DNA from: Sphingomonas oligoaromativorans | Lineage (GTDB): Bacteria; Pseudomonadota; Alphaproteobacteria; Sphingomonadales; Sphingomonadaceae | NCBI RefSeq assembly: GCF_011762195.1 | Contig: NZ_JAASQK010000003.1 | Span: 1-64,000 of the forward strand | Length of the DNA: 64,000 nt | Direction of reading: 5' to 3' | In this document: positions 1 to 10,873 of the stretch, piece by piece | How the letters are laid out: each line of letters begins with the position of its first letter | Numbering within the stretch: the stretch's first letter is position 1 | Position numbers and translations under genes: made by a program | Notes under the pieces: generated by a model | Databases searched by the model: none | What the model saw: only the letters and a program-made list of their open reading frames with translations | Told to the model about the DNA's origin: nothing

Positions 1-21
1 CGTCAGATCCCCACGCGCCAT
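1..21 (-). CDS. Start of an unidentified gene running off the left edge
   Basis: Only the first seven codons are inside the window (M-A-R-G-D-L-T). The call rests on an ATG at 19-21 preceded at about 5 bases by a strong GGGGAG ribosome binding site. Further upstream there is a TTGACA hexamer (minus strand, 81-86) and a large perfect inverted repeat (100-139). Nothing can be said about the product. Confidence 0.4.
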
Positions 22-99
22 CGCTGCTCCCCGCAAAGAGCTGCCTTGAATCAAACTTCAGGCCGTTTGGGAATCCACTTTGTCAACGCAACCTAGTGT

Positions 100-139
100 T
101 TTCCACATATGCGTGTTTGTCTTCACGCATATGTGGAAA
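100..139. promoter_or_regulatory. 16-bp perfect inverted repeat, candidate operator
   Basis: Positions 100-115 and 124-139 are perfect reverse complements separated by 8 bases. Each arm carries CACATATG or its complement. Neither side is followed by a T-run, so this does not look like a terminator. It lies just upstream of a TTGACA hexamer (81-86, minus strand) that could be the -35 of the gene starting at base 21. I infer a regulator binding site; the regulator is unknown. Confidence 0.45.
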
Positions 140-172
140 TGATCTGTTGTCACTGGACAGCGATCTCTGACG

Positions 173-206
173 CCACCCTTCCACCATCTAAATGGTGGGA
201 GGGTGG
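173..206. terminator. Hairpin downstream of the suf operon
   Basis: A 15-bp stem (173-187 with 192-206) has one wobble pair and a CTAA tetraloop. It begins 9 bases past the sufA stop codon. There is no U-tract on the minus strand, so it may act with Rho or as an mRNA 3'-end stabiliser rather than a classical intrinsic terminator. Confidence 0.55.
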
Positions 207-214
207 TACTACGG

Positions 215-574
215 TCACACCATGAAGCTTTCGCCGCAGCCGCAGCTTCCCTTGGCGTTCGGATTCTCGAACACGAAGCCGGCGGTGAAATCGTCCTCCA
301 CCCAGCTCATCGTCGAGCCGATCAGATAGAGCACCGATCCGCCGTCAACGAAGAAGGTGCCGCCGGGCGTCTCGATGCGCTCGTCCATCGGGTCCGCCTC
401 GGTGACGTAATCGACCGAGTAAGCGAGGCCCGAGCAGCCGCGACGGGGCGTCGAGAGCTTGACGCCGATCGCGCCTTCCGGGGCCTTGGCCATCAGCTTG
501 GCGATGCGCTCCTCGGCCGAGGGCGTCAGGATGATCGCGGCGGGGCGGGGGCGACGGGTGGTGGTCGTCGTCAT
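215..574 (-). CDS. sufA: A-type iron-sulfur carrier protein SufA/IscA family
   Basis: This 119-residue protein of the HesB/IscA family receives nascent Fe-S clusters from the SufBCD scaffold and passes them to target enzymes in the cytosol. The three family cysteines are present: C47 in RRGCSG, and C111 and C113 in the C-terminal GSCGCGE motif. An upstream in-frame ATG would add 18 residues. I prefer the ATG at 572-574 because it overlaps the stop of the upstream DUF59 gene (TGATG) and fits the family length. It is the last gene of the suf operon, followed by a hairpin. An ErpA-like role is also possible. Confidence 0.92.
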   Translation of the reverse strand: MTTTTTRRPRPAAIILTPSAEERIAKLMAKAPEGAIGVKLSTPRRGCSGLAYSVDYVTEADPMDERIETPGGTFFVDGGSVLYLIGSTMSWVEDDFTAGFVFENPNAKGSCGCGESFMV

Positions 575-1053
575 CACAGCATCCCCAGTTCGAGCTTGGC
601 CTCGTCGGACATCTTCTGCGGATCCCATGGCGGATCCCAGACGAGGTTCACCTCGGCCGAGCCGACCCCCGGCACCGCGCCGACCCGCATCTCCACCTCG
701 CCCGGCATCGATTCCGCGACCGGGCAGTGCGGCGTGGTGAGCGTCATGGTGACGATCGCGTGGCCGGCATCGATCTCGACGCCGTAAACGAGGCCGAGAT
801 CGTAGATGTTCACCGGAATCTCGGGATCGTAGATTTCCTTGAGCGCGTCGATCACCGCTTCGTAGAGCGCGCCGCCGGGTTCGCCGGAGCCGACCTCTGC
901 GGGTTTCTGGGAGAGGAAGCCCTCCAGATAATCCTTCTTGCGCTCGAAATCCTCGCGCATGTCGCTCCGCACGTCGGCGTCGGTCAGACGCGGGCGTTCG
1001 GGCTTCTCGGGCGCGGCAGACGCTTCCTCGACCATGATACCCTTATCGCTCAC
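574..1053 (-). CDS. sufT: SUF-associated DUF59 (MIP18/SufT-like) Fe-S assembly protein
   Basis: The protein has the DUF59 fold (IYDPEIPVNIYDLGLVY, then a TTPHCPVAE motif with the conserved cysteine, then VNLVWDPPW). Relatives help mature Fe-S proteins (SufT, the eukaryotic MIP18 and PaaD). The N-terminal 40 or so residues are charged and poorly conserved. Three starts are possible: GTG at 1053 with AGGA eight bases upstream, chosen here; ATG at 1035; or a start at 1086 inside sufS, which is unlikely. It sits between sufS (stop at 1064) and sufA (TGATG overlap), so it is translated as part of the suf operon. The start is uncertain; the family call is firm. Confidence 0.87.
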   Translation of the reverse strand: MSDKGIMVEEASAAPEKPERPRLTDADVRSDMREDFERKKDYLEGFLSQKPAEVGSGEPGGALYEAVIDALKEIYDPEIPVNIYDLGLVYGVEIDAGHAIVTMTLTTPHCPVAESMPGEVEMRVGAVPGVGSAEVNLVWDPPWDPQKMSDEAKLELGML

Positions 1054-1063
1054 CCGGCGAATC

Positions 1064-2281
1064 CTATCCAAAAATGCGCGTAACACGCTCGATACCCTCG
1101 ACCAGCGCGGCCACGTCGGCCGGCCCGTTATAGACCCCGAAGCTCGCGCGAGCGGTCGCCTCGACGCCGAGATGCGCCATCAGCGGCTGGGCGCAGTGAT
1201 GCCCGGCGCGGATGGCGACCCGGCTCTCGTCCAATATGGTGCCGATGTCGTGGGGATGAACCCCTTCGATCGCGAAGCTGACGATGCCGGCCGAATCCTC
1301 CGGGCCGAACAGCTTGACCGAATTGAGCGAGGCCAGCGCCGTGCGCGTTTCGGCGACGAGTGCCGCCTCATGGGCGTGGATGGCGGGCAGGCCGATGCCC
1401 TCCACATAGTCGATCGCGGCATGGAGGCCGACGACGCCGACGATGTGGGGCGTCCCCGCCTCGAAGCGCGCAGGCGCGGGGAGGAAGGTCGTCTTCTCGA
1501 AGGTCACCTTGTCGATCATCGACCCGCCGCCCTGCCAGGGTGGCATGGAATCGAGGATTTCGGCCCGCGCCCAGAGCACGCCGATGCCGGTCGGCCCATA
1601 GAGCTTGTGGCCCGAGAAGGCGTAGAAATCGACGCCGAGCGCCGCCACATCGACGGGCAGGCGGGGGACCGCCTGACAACCGTCGATCAGAATCTTCGCG
1701 CCGACCGCGTGCGCCAGATCGGCCGCGCGCTTCACGTCGAGGATCGAGCCCAGCACGTTCGAGACATGGCCGAAGGCGACCAGCTTGTGCGCGGGGGTCA
1801 GCATCCGCTCGGCGGTGTCGAGATCGATGCGGCCGTCTTCGGTGAGCGGGCAGACGTCGATGACGAGGCCGGTCCGCTCGCGGATGAGCTGCCACGGCAC
1901 GATGTTGCTGTGATGCTCGAGCGTCGAGAGCAGGATGCGGTCGCCGGGCTTGAGATGGGTGGTGCCCCAGCTCTGGGCGACGAGGTTGATCGCCTCGGTG
2001 GCGCCGCGCACGAAGACGATCTCGCCGTCCGACTTGGCGCCGATGAAGCCCGCCACCCGCCGGCGTGCCGCCTCATAAGCGAGCGTCATGTCGGCCGAGC
2101 GCTGATACACGCCGCGATGCACGGTGGCGTAGGTCTCGCGATAGGCGCGGTCGATCGCGTCGACCACCGGGGTCGGCTTCTGTGCCGTTGCAGCCGTGTC
2201 GAGATAGGCCCAGCCCGACGGGATCGCCGGGAAGTCGCTCACCCGATCGAGCGGGCGGTCGGAGGCGAGGACGGTGCTCAT
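1064..2281 (-). CDS. sufS: Cysteine desulfurase SufS
   Basis: This PLP-dependent group II cysteine desulfurase removes sulfur from L-cysteine as an enzyme-bound persulfide for Fe-S assembly. The 405-residue length is typical. The PLP lysine is K226 in SGHKLYGP and the catalytic cysteine is C363 in RAGHHCAQPL. The loop has the SufS form, not the longer IscS form. The ATG overlaps the sufD stop by four bases (ATGA), so the two are probably translationally coupled. No SufE-type partner gene is visible in the window. Confidence 0.96.
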   Translation of the reverse strand: MSTVLASDRPLDRVSDFPAIPSGWAYLDTAATAQKPTPVVDAIDRAYRETYATVHRGVYQRSADMTLAYEAARRRVAGFIGAKSDGEIVFVRGATEAINLVAQSWGTTHLKPGDRILLSTLEHHSNIVPWQLIRERTGLVIDVCPLTEDGRIDLDTAERMLTPAHKLVAFGHVSNVLGSILDVKRAADLAHAVGAKILIDGCQAVPRLPVDVAALGVDFYAFSGHKLYGPTGIGVLWARAEILDSMPPWQGGGSMIDKVTFEKTTFLPAPARFEAGTPHIVGVVGLHAAIDYVEGIGLPAIHAHEAALVAETRTALASLNSVKLFGPEDSAGIVSFAIEGVHPHDIGTILDESRVAIRAGHHCAQPLMAHLGVEATARASFGVYNGPADVAALVEGIERVTRIFG

Positions 2282-3362
2282 GCGATCATCCCCAGCCAGC
2301 TATTGGCGGTCGCCTCGAACGCCTCGCGCACCGCATCCTCGCCGATCCGCGCGAGCGCGTCGGCGACGAAGGCGTGGGTGAGGATCGCGCGTGCCTCGAC
2401 CGGCGGGATGCCGCGCGAGGCGAGATAGAAGAGGCTGTTGCGATCCAGCTCGCCGACGGTGGCGCCATGGCCGCACTTCACGTCGTCGGCGAAGATCTCG
2501 AGCTCGGGCTTGAGGTTCACCGCCGCCGTGCGCGCCATCAGCAGGCCGCGCAGCGACTGCTCGCCGTCGGTCTTCTGGGCGTCCCGCGTGACTTCGACCC
2601 GGGCCGAGGCCGAGGTGACCGCCTGCTCGTCGGCCACCGCGCGCCAGAGCTGGCGGCTCTGGCCATGGGCGGCGGCGTGGCGGACGACGAAGGCGGCGTC
2701 ATGGCGCTGCTTCTTGCGGCCGAGCAGCGCGCCGCCGGCCTCCGCGAAGGCCTCGATGCCGGTGATCGTCAGATGGCCGTCGAGGCGGCTGTCGGCCTCG
2801 CCCGCCACCAGCGAGGCGATGGTGAGGCTCGCGGCCTGACCGATCTCGGCGGTGTCGGCATGACTCTGGAAGCCGCTCTCGTGGAGGAAGCGGCGCGCCA
2901 CCATCAGCCGAGCCGAACGCGCGAGGCGGAGCGAAGCGGCGCGGTTGACCCAGCCCTCGCCGACGAAGCTCTCGACGATGCTCGCCTGCGCGTCCTCGTC
3001 GAGGCGGATGTCGGCGGCGAGATGGTTGGCGCCACCCGTCGCGACATGGACGATCTGGACGGGGCCTTCGGTCGCGCAGTCACGGCCGAGCGTCAGCGTC
3101 CAGCCGGTCGAGCCGGCGAGCTTGCCGAGCGCGTGGCGGCCGGCATTGGCGTCGGCGGGACCGATCTGCACCGGGCCGGGGTTCGAGCGGCTGGCGTCAT
3201 AAGCGCCGTCCACGAACAGCAGGCGCGGGCCGGGCGTGTCGATCCACAGATCATCGACCGAACGCGGCTGGCCCGTGGGCTTCGCGTCGGCGATGGCGGG
3301 CAGGCCGGACAGGTCCGACCAGCGCCACGCCTCGTCGCGTGCCGAGGGGAGGGCGAGGAGGC

Positions 3363-3366
<4 letters not shown>
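2278..3366 (-). CDS. sufD: Fe-S cluster assembly protein SufD
   Basis: SufD is the beta-helical partner of SufB in the SufBC2D scaffold complex. The 362-residue protein has a variable N-terminal half and a conserved C-terminal core containing KCGHGATVGELD and the FYLASRGIPPVEAR segment typical of SufB/SufD proteins. It overlaps both neighbours by ATGA junctions: sufC upstream (3363-3366) and sufS downstream (2278-2281). This fixes the start at 3366. It is shorter and more divergent than E. coli SufD, as is common for alphaproteobacteria. Confidence 0.93.
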
Positions 3367-4118
<752 letters not shown>

Positions 4119-4136
4119 CACGTTCCCGTTCCAAAT

Positions 4137-4218
4137 CCGTTCGTGCTGAGCGCAGTCGAAGCACATGCCCCAAGCGCTCCGTTTGCCGCACGTCCTTCGA
4201 CAAGCTCAGGACGAACGG
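4137..4218. repeat. REP-like palindromic repeat between sufB and sufC
   Basis: Two arms of about 27 bases (4137-4164 and 4192-4218) are imperfect reverse complements sharing the CCGTTCGT..CTGAGC..GTCGAAG core. They flank a 27-base spacer. I recall this sequence as a very common dispersed inverted repeat in sphingomonad genomes. It fills most of the only non-overlapping junction in the suf operon and would form a strong stem in the mRNA between sufB and sufC. Confidence 0.8.
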
Positions 4219-4229
4219 GAAGAAGGAGA

Positions 4230-5719
<1,490 letters not shown>

Positions 5720-5723
<4 letters not shown>

Positions 5724-6142
5724 GCCATCACCTCTTGTTCGACGCCGGCCAGTTGATCGAGCCGCACGTCCTCGAATGCCTTGCGCACCGCGCCGTTCAC
5801 GACGGCCCAGTGCGGCTTCACCTTGCAGGCCTGCTCCAGGGCGCAGTCATGCTTCGCTTCATCCACGCAACTGGTAAGCGCGATGGGGCCTTCCACCGCC
5901 TCGATAATCTCGATCAGACTGATCGCCCCGGCCTCGCGCGCCAGCACGAAGCCGCCGGCCGCCCCCCGCTGCGAGGCGAGAAGGCCGGCGCCGGCGAGCT
6001 TGCTCACCAGCTTCTGCGCGGTGGGCAGCGGCACGCCCGTCTCGGCCGAGAGGATCGTCGCGGACAGCCGCCCGCCCGCGCCATGGCGCGCGGCCGCGGC
6101 CATCATCACCACGGCATAATCGGCAAGGCTGGACAGGCGCAT
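5720..6142 (-). CDS. Rrf2-family SUF operon regulator
   Basis: The 140-residue protein has an N-terminal winged helix ([14 protein letters not shown]..) and three cysteines at 92, 100 and 106 ([16 protein letters not shown]), the pattern used by IscR and SUF-type Rrf2 regulators to hold an Fe-S cluster. It probably senses Fe-S status and controls its own operon. The ATG at 6142 is preferred over the TTG one codon upstream. The gene overlaps sufB by GTGA. A Fur-box-like dyad (6146-6162) lies directly upstream of the start. Confidence 0.93.
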
Positions 6143-6145
6143 CAA

Positions 6146-6162
6146 TTGCGATCCGTTCTCAA
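6146..6162 (-). promoter_or_regulatory. Fur-box-like dyad upstream of the suf regulator
   Basis: On the minus strand the 17-mer TTGAGAACGGATCGCAA is an imperfect dyad (TTGnGA-N5-TCnCAA). By eye it matches 14 of 17 positions of the alphaproteobacterial Fur-type pattern TTGAGAATGATTCGCAA. It ends four bases before the start codon, where a bound repressor would block initiation. Binding by the Rrf2 protein itself is the alternative. Confidence 0.45.
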
Positions 6163-6262
6163 TTCAGACTGATTCGATCCGAATTGCCATGTGGTCGCGC
6201 ATGGCCGCGGGGTCAAGGGGCCGCTTTGACAGCGGGCGCGCGGTCCCATAGCGGCAGGGGCC

Positions 6263-7291
6263 ATGTCGCTCTACCCCCTTCTTCGCCCCTTCATCTTCCG
6301 ACTCGATGGCGAGCGCGCGCATCTGCTGTCGCTCGACGTGCTGGAGAAGGCGCCGCGCCGGACGCCGCCCGTCTTCGCGCAAGTGCTGAAGACCCGCGTG
6401 GCGGGGCTCGATTTCCCGACGCCGGTCGGGCTGGCGGCGGGCTATGACAAGGATGCCCGCGTGCCCGACGCGCTGCTGGGGCTGGGCTTCGGCTTCGTCG
6501 AGGTGGGGACGCTCACCCCCAGGCCGCAGGCGGGCAACCCCAGGCCGCGACTCTTCCGGCTGGTCGAGGATCGCGCGGTCATCAACCGCATGGGCTTCAA
6601 CAATGGCGGGCAAGAGGAGGCCTTCGCGCGCCTGTCGAAGCGCGAGCGGCGCGGGATCGTCGGCGTCAATGTCGGCGCGAACAAGGATTCGGCCGATCGC
6701 ACCGCCGATTATGCGCGTGGCGTGAAGGCGATGGCGCCGGTGGCGGACTATCTGACGATCAACATCTCGTCCCCCAACACGCCGGGGCTGCGCGCGTTGC
6801 AGGAGGCGGCCGCGCTCGATGCTCTGCTGGCGGCGGCGTATGAGGCGCGGGGCGAGCAGGGGCCGCCGATCTTCCTCAAGGTCGCGCCCGATCTCGACCC
6901 TGCCGACATCGACGCGATCGCGAAAGTGGTGGTGGACCGCAAGGTGGACGCGCTGATCGTCGCCAACACCACCGTGTCGCGGCCGCCGCTCTCCTCGCGC
7001 CATGCCGGCGAGGGCGGGGGGCTGTCGGGCGAGCCGCTGCGTCCGTTGGCGCTCCAGCGCCTGAAGGATTTCCGCAAGGCGACGGGCGGGCAGGTGCCGC
7101 TGATCTCGGCGGGCGGCATCGCCTCGGCGGAGGATGCCTATGCCCGCATCCGCGCCGGCGCGAGCCTCGTCCAGCTCTATTCGGCGCTGGTCTATGAAGG
7201 GCCGGGGCTGGCCGCGCGGATTGCGAAAGCTCTGGTGCCGCTGCTCCGGCGCGACGGTTTCGCGAGCCTGTCGGAGGCGGTGGGCGCCTGA
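6263..7291 (+). CDS. pyrD: Dihydroorotate dehydrogenase (quinone), class 2
   Basis: PyrD oxidises dihydroorotate to orotate in pyrimidine synthesis and passes electrons to membrane quinone. The 342-residue protein has the class 2 N-terminal helical extension (LLRPFIFRLDGERAHLLSL). FMN and substrate motifs follow: GLAAGYDKDA, NRMGFNNGG, NISSPNTPGLRALQ, and VANTTVSRP, where the active-site serine is expected. It is transcribed divergently from the suf regulator across a 120-base gap that must hold both promoters. Confidence 0.96.
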   Translation: MSLYPLLRPFIFRLDGERAHLLSLDVLEKAPRRTPPVFAQVLKTRVAGLDFPTPVGLAAGYDKDARVPDALLGLGFGFVEVGTLTPRPQAGNPRPRLFRLVEDRAVINRMGFNNGGQEEAFARLSKRERRGIVGVNVGANKDSADRTADYARGVKAMAPVADYLTINISSPNTPGLRALQEAAALDALLAAAYEARGEQGPPIFLKVAPDLDPADIDAIAKVVVDRKVDALIVANTTVSRPPLSSRHAGEGGGLSGEPLRPLALQRLKDFRKATGGQVPLISAGGIASAEDAYARIRAGASLVQLYSALVYEGPGLAARIAKALVPLLRRDGFASLSEAVGA

Positions 7292-7331
7292 GGGGGTTGC
7301 CCCGTTTCATTCGGCCACTAGTTTCGCCGGC

Positions 7332-9026
7332 ATGATCCGAACCGCGCTCGCTGCCGCCCTGCTCCTCGCCGCCCCCGCTCTGGCCGATGCGCCGCCGGTC
7401 TCGCCGCCGGGCAAGGGCATGGTGTCCGCCGCCGATCCGCGCGCGGCGGAGGCGGGGCGGGAGATCCTGCGCGCCGGTGGGTCCGCCGCCGATGCCGAGG
7501 TGGCGATGATCTTCGCGCTGACCGTGGTCGAGCCGCAAAGCTCCGGCATCGGCGGCGGCGGCTATTTCGTCCACTATGACGCCAAGGCCAACAGGATCGA
7601 GACGATCGACGGCCGCGAGGTGGCTCCGTCCGCCGCGCGCCCCGATCGCTTCCTTGGCCCCGACGGCAAGCCGATGCCTTTCTCGCAGGAGTTTCCGGGC
7701 GGCAAGTCGGTGGGCGTCTCGGGCAATGTCCGCCTCGCGGCGCTGGCGCATCAAAAGTGGGGCAAGCTCCCGTGGAGCCGGCTGCTCGAACCGGCGATCC
7801 GGCTGGCCGAGGACGGCTATCAGGTGACGCCGCTGATGGAGAGCCGGCTTCGGGCGATGGTGCCGCTGTGGAAGGATTTCCCGGCGATCGCCGCGCTCTA
7901 TACCGATGATGGCGTGCCCAAGCCGGTCGGCAGCACGATCCGCAATCCCGAGCTGGCCGCCCTCCTCAAGCGCATCGCCGCCGAGGGGCCGGACGCCTTC
8001 TACAAGGGCGCCAATGCCGAGGCGATCGAAGCGGCCGTCAGCAACGCGCCGCGCAATCCGGCGCCGTTCACGACGGCGGACCTCGCCGCCTATCAGGCGC
8101 GCGCGCAGGCACCGGTCTGCGGCACCTATCGCGGCTATAAGATCTGCGGGATGGCGCCTTCATCCTCCGGCGGCATCACCATCCTCCAGATCCTCGGGAT
8201 GCTCGAGCATTTCGACATGGCGAAGCTCGGCCCGAACTCGCCGGTGGCGTGGCACCTGATCGGCGAGGCGATGCAGCTCGCTTATGCCGACCGCGCGCAA
8301 TATCTGGGGGATACGGCGTTCGTGAAGGTTCCGGTCGCCGGCCTGATCGACAAGGCCTATCTGGCGCGCCGCGCGAAGCTCATCTCCGAGACGCGCTCGC
8401 TGGGCCAGTACCAGCCCGGCACGCCGCCGGGCGCGGAGAAGCGCACCGCCGGGCTCGGCGTCGACGAGCATGGCACCACCGATTTCGTCGCCGCCGACGG
8501 ATCGGGCGACATCGTGACGATGACCAGCACGGTCGAGGGCTATTTCGGCAGCCAGCTCGTCGTGAACGGCTTCGTGCTCAACAACCAGCTCACCGATTTC
8601 TCCTTCGCGCCCGAGAAGGACGGCGCGCCCGTCGCCAACCGGGTGGAAGCGGGCAAGCGGCCGCTCTCGTCGATGTCGCCGACGATCGTGACCGACCCTT
8701 CCGGCAAGGTGGTGCTGGCGGTGGGTTCGGCCGGCGGGCAGCGCATCATCATGCATGTGCTGAAGACGCTGGTCGGCGTCATCGACTGGAAGATGAGCGC
8801 GCAGGAGGCGATAGACCTGCCCAACATGTTCTTCGGCGGCGGCGCGCTGCTGGTCGAGAAGAGCCCGCTGATGGACGGCCTCGCGCCCGAAATTGCGAAG
8901 CTCGGCCAGCAGGCCAACGAAGTGCCGATCCCCTCCAAGCTCAACGCCATCGAGCGCACGCCCGAAGGCGGCTGGCGCGGTGCCGCGGATGTCACGCGCA
9001 GCGAAGGGGTTGCGCTTCCGCAATAA
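7332..9026 (+). CDS. ggt: Gamma-glutamyltransferase, periplasmic
   Basis: This enzyme hydrolyses or transfers the gamma-glutamyl group of glutathione and related peptides. A signal peptide (MIRTALAAALLLAAPALADA) sends the 564-residue precursor to the periplasm. The precursor cleaves itself before the nucleophilic threonine, here T382 in HGTTDFVAAD. The large-subunit motif GGxSAADAEVAM and the small-subunit SPTIVTDP and GSAGGQRI motifs are present. The start at 7332 is chosen for the signal peptide; the frame extends further upstream into pyrD without meaning. Confidence 0.95.
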   Translation: MIRTALAAALLLAAPALADAPPVSPPGKGMVSAADPRAAEAGREILRAGGSAADAEVAMIFALTVVEPQSSGIGGGGYFVHYDAKANRIETIDGREVAPSAARPDRFLGPDGKPMPFSQEFPGGKSVGVSGNVRLAALAHQKWGKLPWSRLLEPAIRLAEDGYQVTPLMESRLRAMVPLWKDFPAIAALYTDDGVPKPVGSTIRNPELAALLKRIAAEGPDAFYKGANAEAIEAAVSNAPRNPAPFTTADLAAYQARAQAPVCGTYRGYKICGMAPSSSGGITILQILGMLEHFDMAKLGPNSPVAWHLIGEAMQLAYADRAQYLGDTAFVKVPVAGLIDKAYLARRAKLISETRSLGQYQPGTPPGAEKRTAGLGVDEHGTTDFVAADGSGDIVTMTSTVEGYFGSQLVVNGFVLNNQLTDFSFAPEKDGAPVANRVEAGKRPLSSMSPTIVTDPSGKVVLAVGSAGGQRIIMHVLKTLVGVIDWKMSAQEAIDLPNMFFGGGALLVEKSPLMDGLAPEIAKLGQQANEVPIPSKLNAIERTPEGGWRGAADVTRSEGVALPQ

Positions 9027-9085
9027 GCGGCCAAAACCGTAACGTCATGCTAGCCTGCGACAGAGAAACGCGGGCAGGAGAGGTC

Positions 9086-10873
9086 ATGCGTCTGCTCGAA
9101 CATTTCCCGAATCTCGTCACCATGTTCTTCGCGCGTGCTGCCGAGAAGGGTGACGCGCCTTTCCTCTGGCACAAGGCGGGGGGCGATTGGCGCCCGACGA
9201 CTTGGCGCGAGGCGGCGCGACAGGTGGCGGCACTCGCCGCATCCCTGAAGGCGCAGGGGCTGGAGCCGGGCGACCGCGTGCTGCTGGTGTCCGAGAATCG
9301 CCCCGAATGGTGCATCGCCGATCTCGCGATCATGGCGGCGGGCTGCATCACCGTGCCGGCCTATGTCACCAACACCACGCGCGATCATGCCCATGTGCTG
9401 GAGAATAGCGGCGCCAAGGCGGTGATCGTCTCCACGGCCAAGCTCGCCACGACGCTGATTCCGGCGGTGCTGCGTTCGGGGCAATGCACGCTCGTCGTCG
9501 GCATCGATGCGATGCGGATCGGGCAGGCCGGCCCCTTCCGCTTCGAGACGTTCGAGGCGCTGGCCTCGGGCGATGCGGATGTCGCCGCCTGCGCCGAGGA
9601 TGCCGGGCGCTTCGGCCGCGAGGATCTCGCCTGCATCATCTACACCTCCGGCACCGGCGGGGCGCCGCGCGGGGTGATGCAGCATCATGGCGCGATCCTC
9701 CACAATGTCGCGGGCGCGGCGCGCGTCATCTCGGAGGATTTCGGCTGGGGGGACGAGATCTTCCTCTCCTTCCTGCCGCTCTCCCACGCCTATGAGCATA
9801 CCGGCGGGCAGCATTTCCCGATCGGGCTCGGCGCGCAGATCTATTATGCCGAGGGGCTGGAGAAGCTCGCCGCCAATATCGAGGAGGTGCGCCCGACCAT
9901 CATGGTGGTGGTGCCGCGCCTGTTCGAGGTGCTGCGCACGCGCATCGCCAAGGCGATCGAGAAGCAGGGCGCGGTACCGAGCTGGCTGCTCGCGCGGGCC
10001 GAGGCGATGGGCGACAGGCCGAAGCTCTGGCAGCGGCCGATGGACCTGCTGCTCTCCGCCACCATCCGCCGCAAGGTGCGTGGACGCTTCGGCGGACGGA
10101 TGAAGGCGCTCGTCTCGGGCGGGGCGCCGCTCAACCCCGATGTCGGGCGCTTCTTCGCCTCGCTCGGCCTCACCATGCTGCAAGGCTATGGGCAGACCGA
10201 GGCGGCGCCGGTCATCTCGTGCAACCGGCCAAAGGCGGGGATCAAGCTCGACACCGTCGGCCCGCCGCTCGACGGGGTGGAGATTCGCATCGCCGAGGAT
10301 GGCGAGATCCAGGTCCGCGGCGAGCTGGTGATGAAGGGCTATTGGCGCAACCCGGAGGAGACGGCCCGCGTGCTGAGCGCCGACGGCTGGCTCTCGACCG
10401 GCGACATCGGCCATCTCGACGACAAGGGCCGGCTGGTCATCACCGATCGCAAGAAGGACATCATCGTCAACGACAAGGGCGACAATGTCGCGCCCCAGCG
10501 CGTCGAGGGGATGCTGACGCTCCAGCCCGAAATCCTGCAAGCGATGGTGATGGGCGACCGGCGGCCTTATCTGGTCGGCCTCGTCGTGCCCGATCCCGAG
10601 TGGCAGGCGGAGTGGGCGAAAGCGCAGGGTGTGGCCAACGATATCGGCCTGCTCGCGCAGAATCCCGTGTTCCACCGCGCCGTGCAGGCGGCGGTGGATC
10701 GGGTGAACGCCGATCTCTCGACTACCGAGAAGGTGCGCCGCGTGCTGGTGGCGGAGGAGGCCTTCACCATCGAGAATGCGCAGCTCACGCCCTCGATGAA
10801 GATCCGCCGCCACGTCATCCGCAGCGTCTATGGCGCGCGGCTCGACGGGCTCTACAAGCAGGCCGCCTACTGA
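9086..10873 (+). CDS. AMP-dependent long-chain acyl-CoA synthetase
   Basis: This 595-residue member of the adenylate-forming family probably activates long-chain fatty acids to acyl-CoA. The AMP-binding P-loop-like motif IIYTSGTGGAPRGVM, the GYGQTEAAPVIS motif and the STGDIGHLDD..RLVITDRKKDII region are all present. The ATG at 9086 has a good GGAGAGG ribosome binding site. The substrate cannot be told from the sequence. The last seven bases overlap the convergent gene at 10867. Confidence 0.9.
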   Translation: MRLLEHFPNLVTMFFARAAEKGDAPFLWHKAGGDWRPTTWREAARQVAALAASLKAQGLEPGDRVLLVSENRPEWCIADLAIMAAGCITVPAYVTNTTRDHAHVLENSGAKAVIVSTAKLATTLIPAVLRSGQCTLVVGIDAMRIGQAGPFRFETFEALASGDADVAACAEDAGRFGREDLACIIYTSGTGGAPRGVMQHHGAILHNVAGAARVISEDFGWGDEIFLSFLPLSHAYEHTGGQHFPIGLGAQIYYAEGLEKLAANIEEVRPTIMVVVPRLFEVLRTRIAKAIEKQGAVPSWLLARAEAMGDRPKLWQRPMDLLLSATIRRKVRGRFGGRMKALVSGGAPLNPDVGRFFASLGLTMLQGYGQTEAAPVISCNRPKAGIKLDTVGPPLDGVEIRIAEDGEIQVRGELVMKGYWRNPEETARVLSADGWLSTGDIGHLDDKGRLVITDRKKDIIVNDKGDNVAPQRVEGMLTLQPEILQAMVMGDRRPYLVGLVVPDPEWQAEWAKAQGVANDIGLLAQNPVFHRAVQAAVDRVNADLSTTEKVRRVLVAEEAFTIENAQLTPSMKIRRHVIRSVYGARLDGLYKQAAY

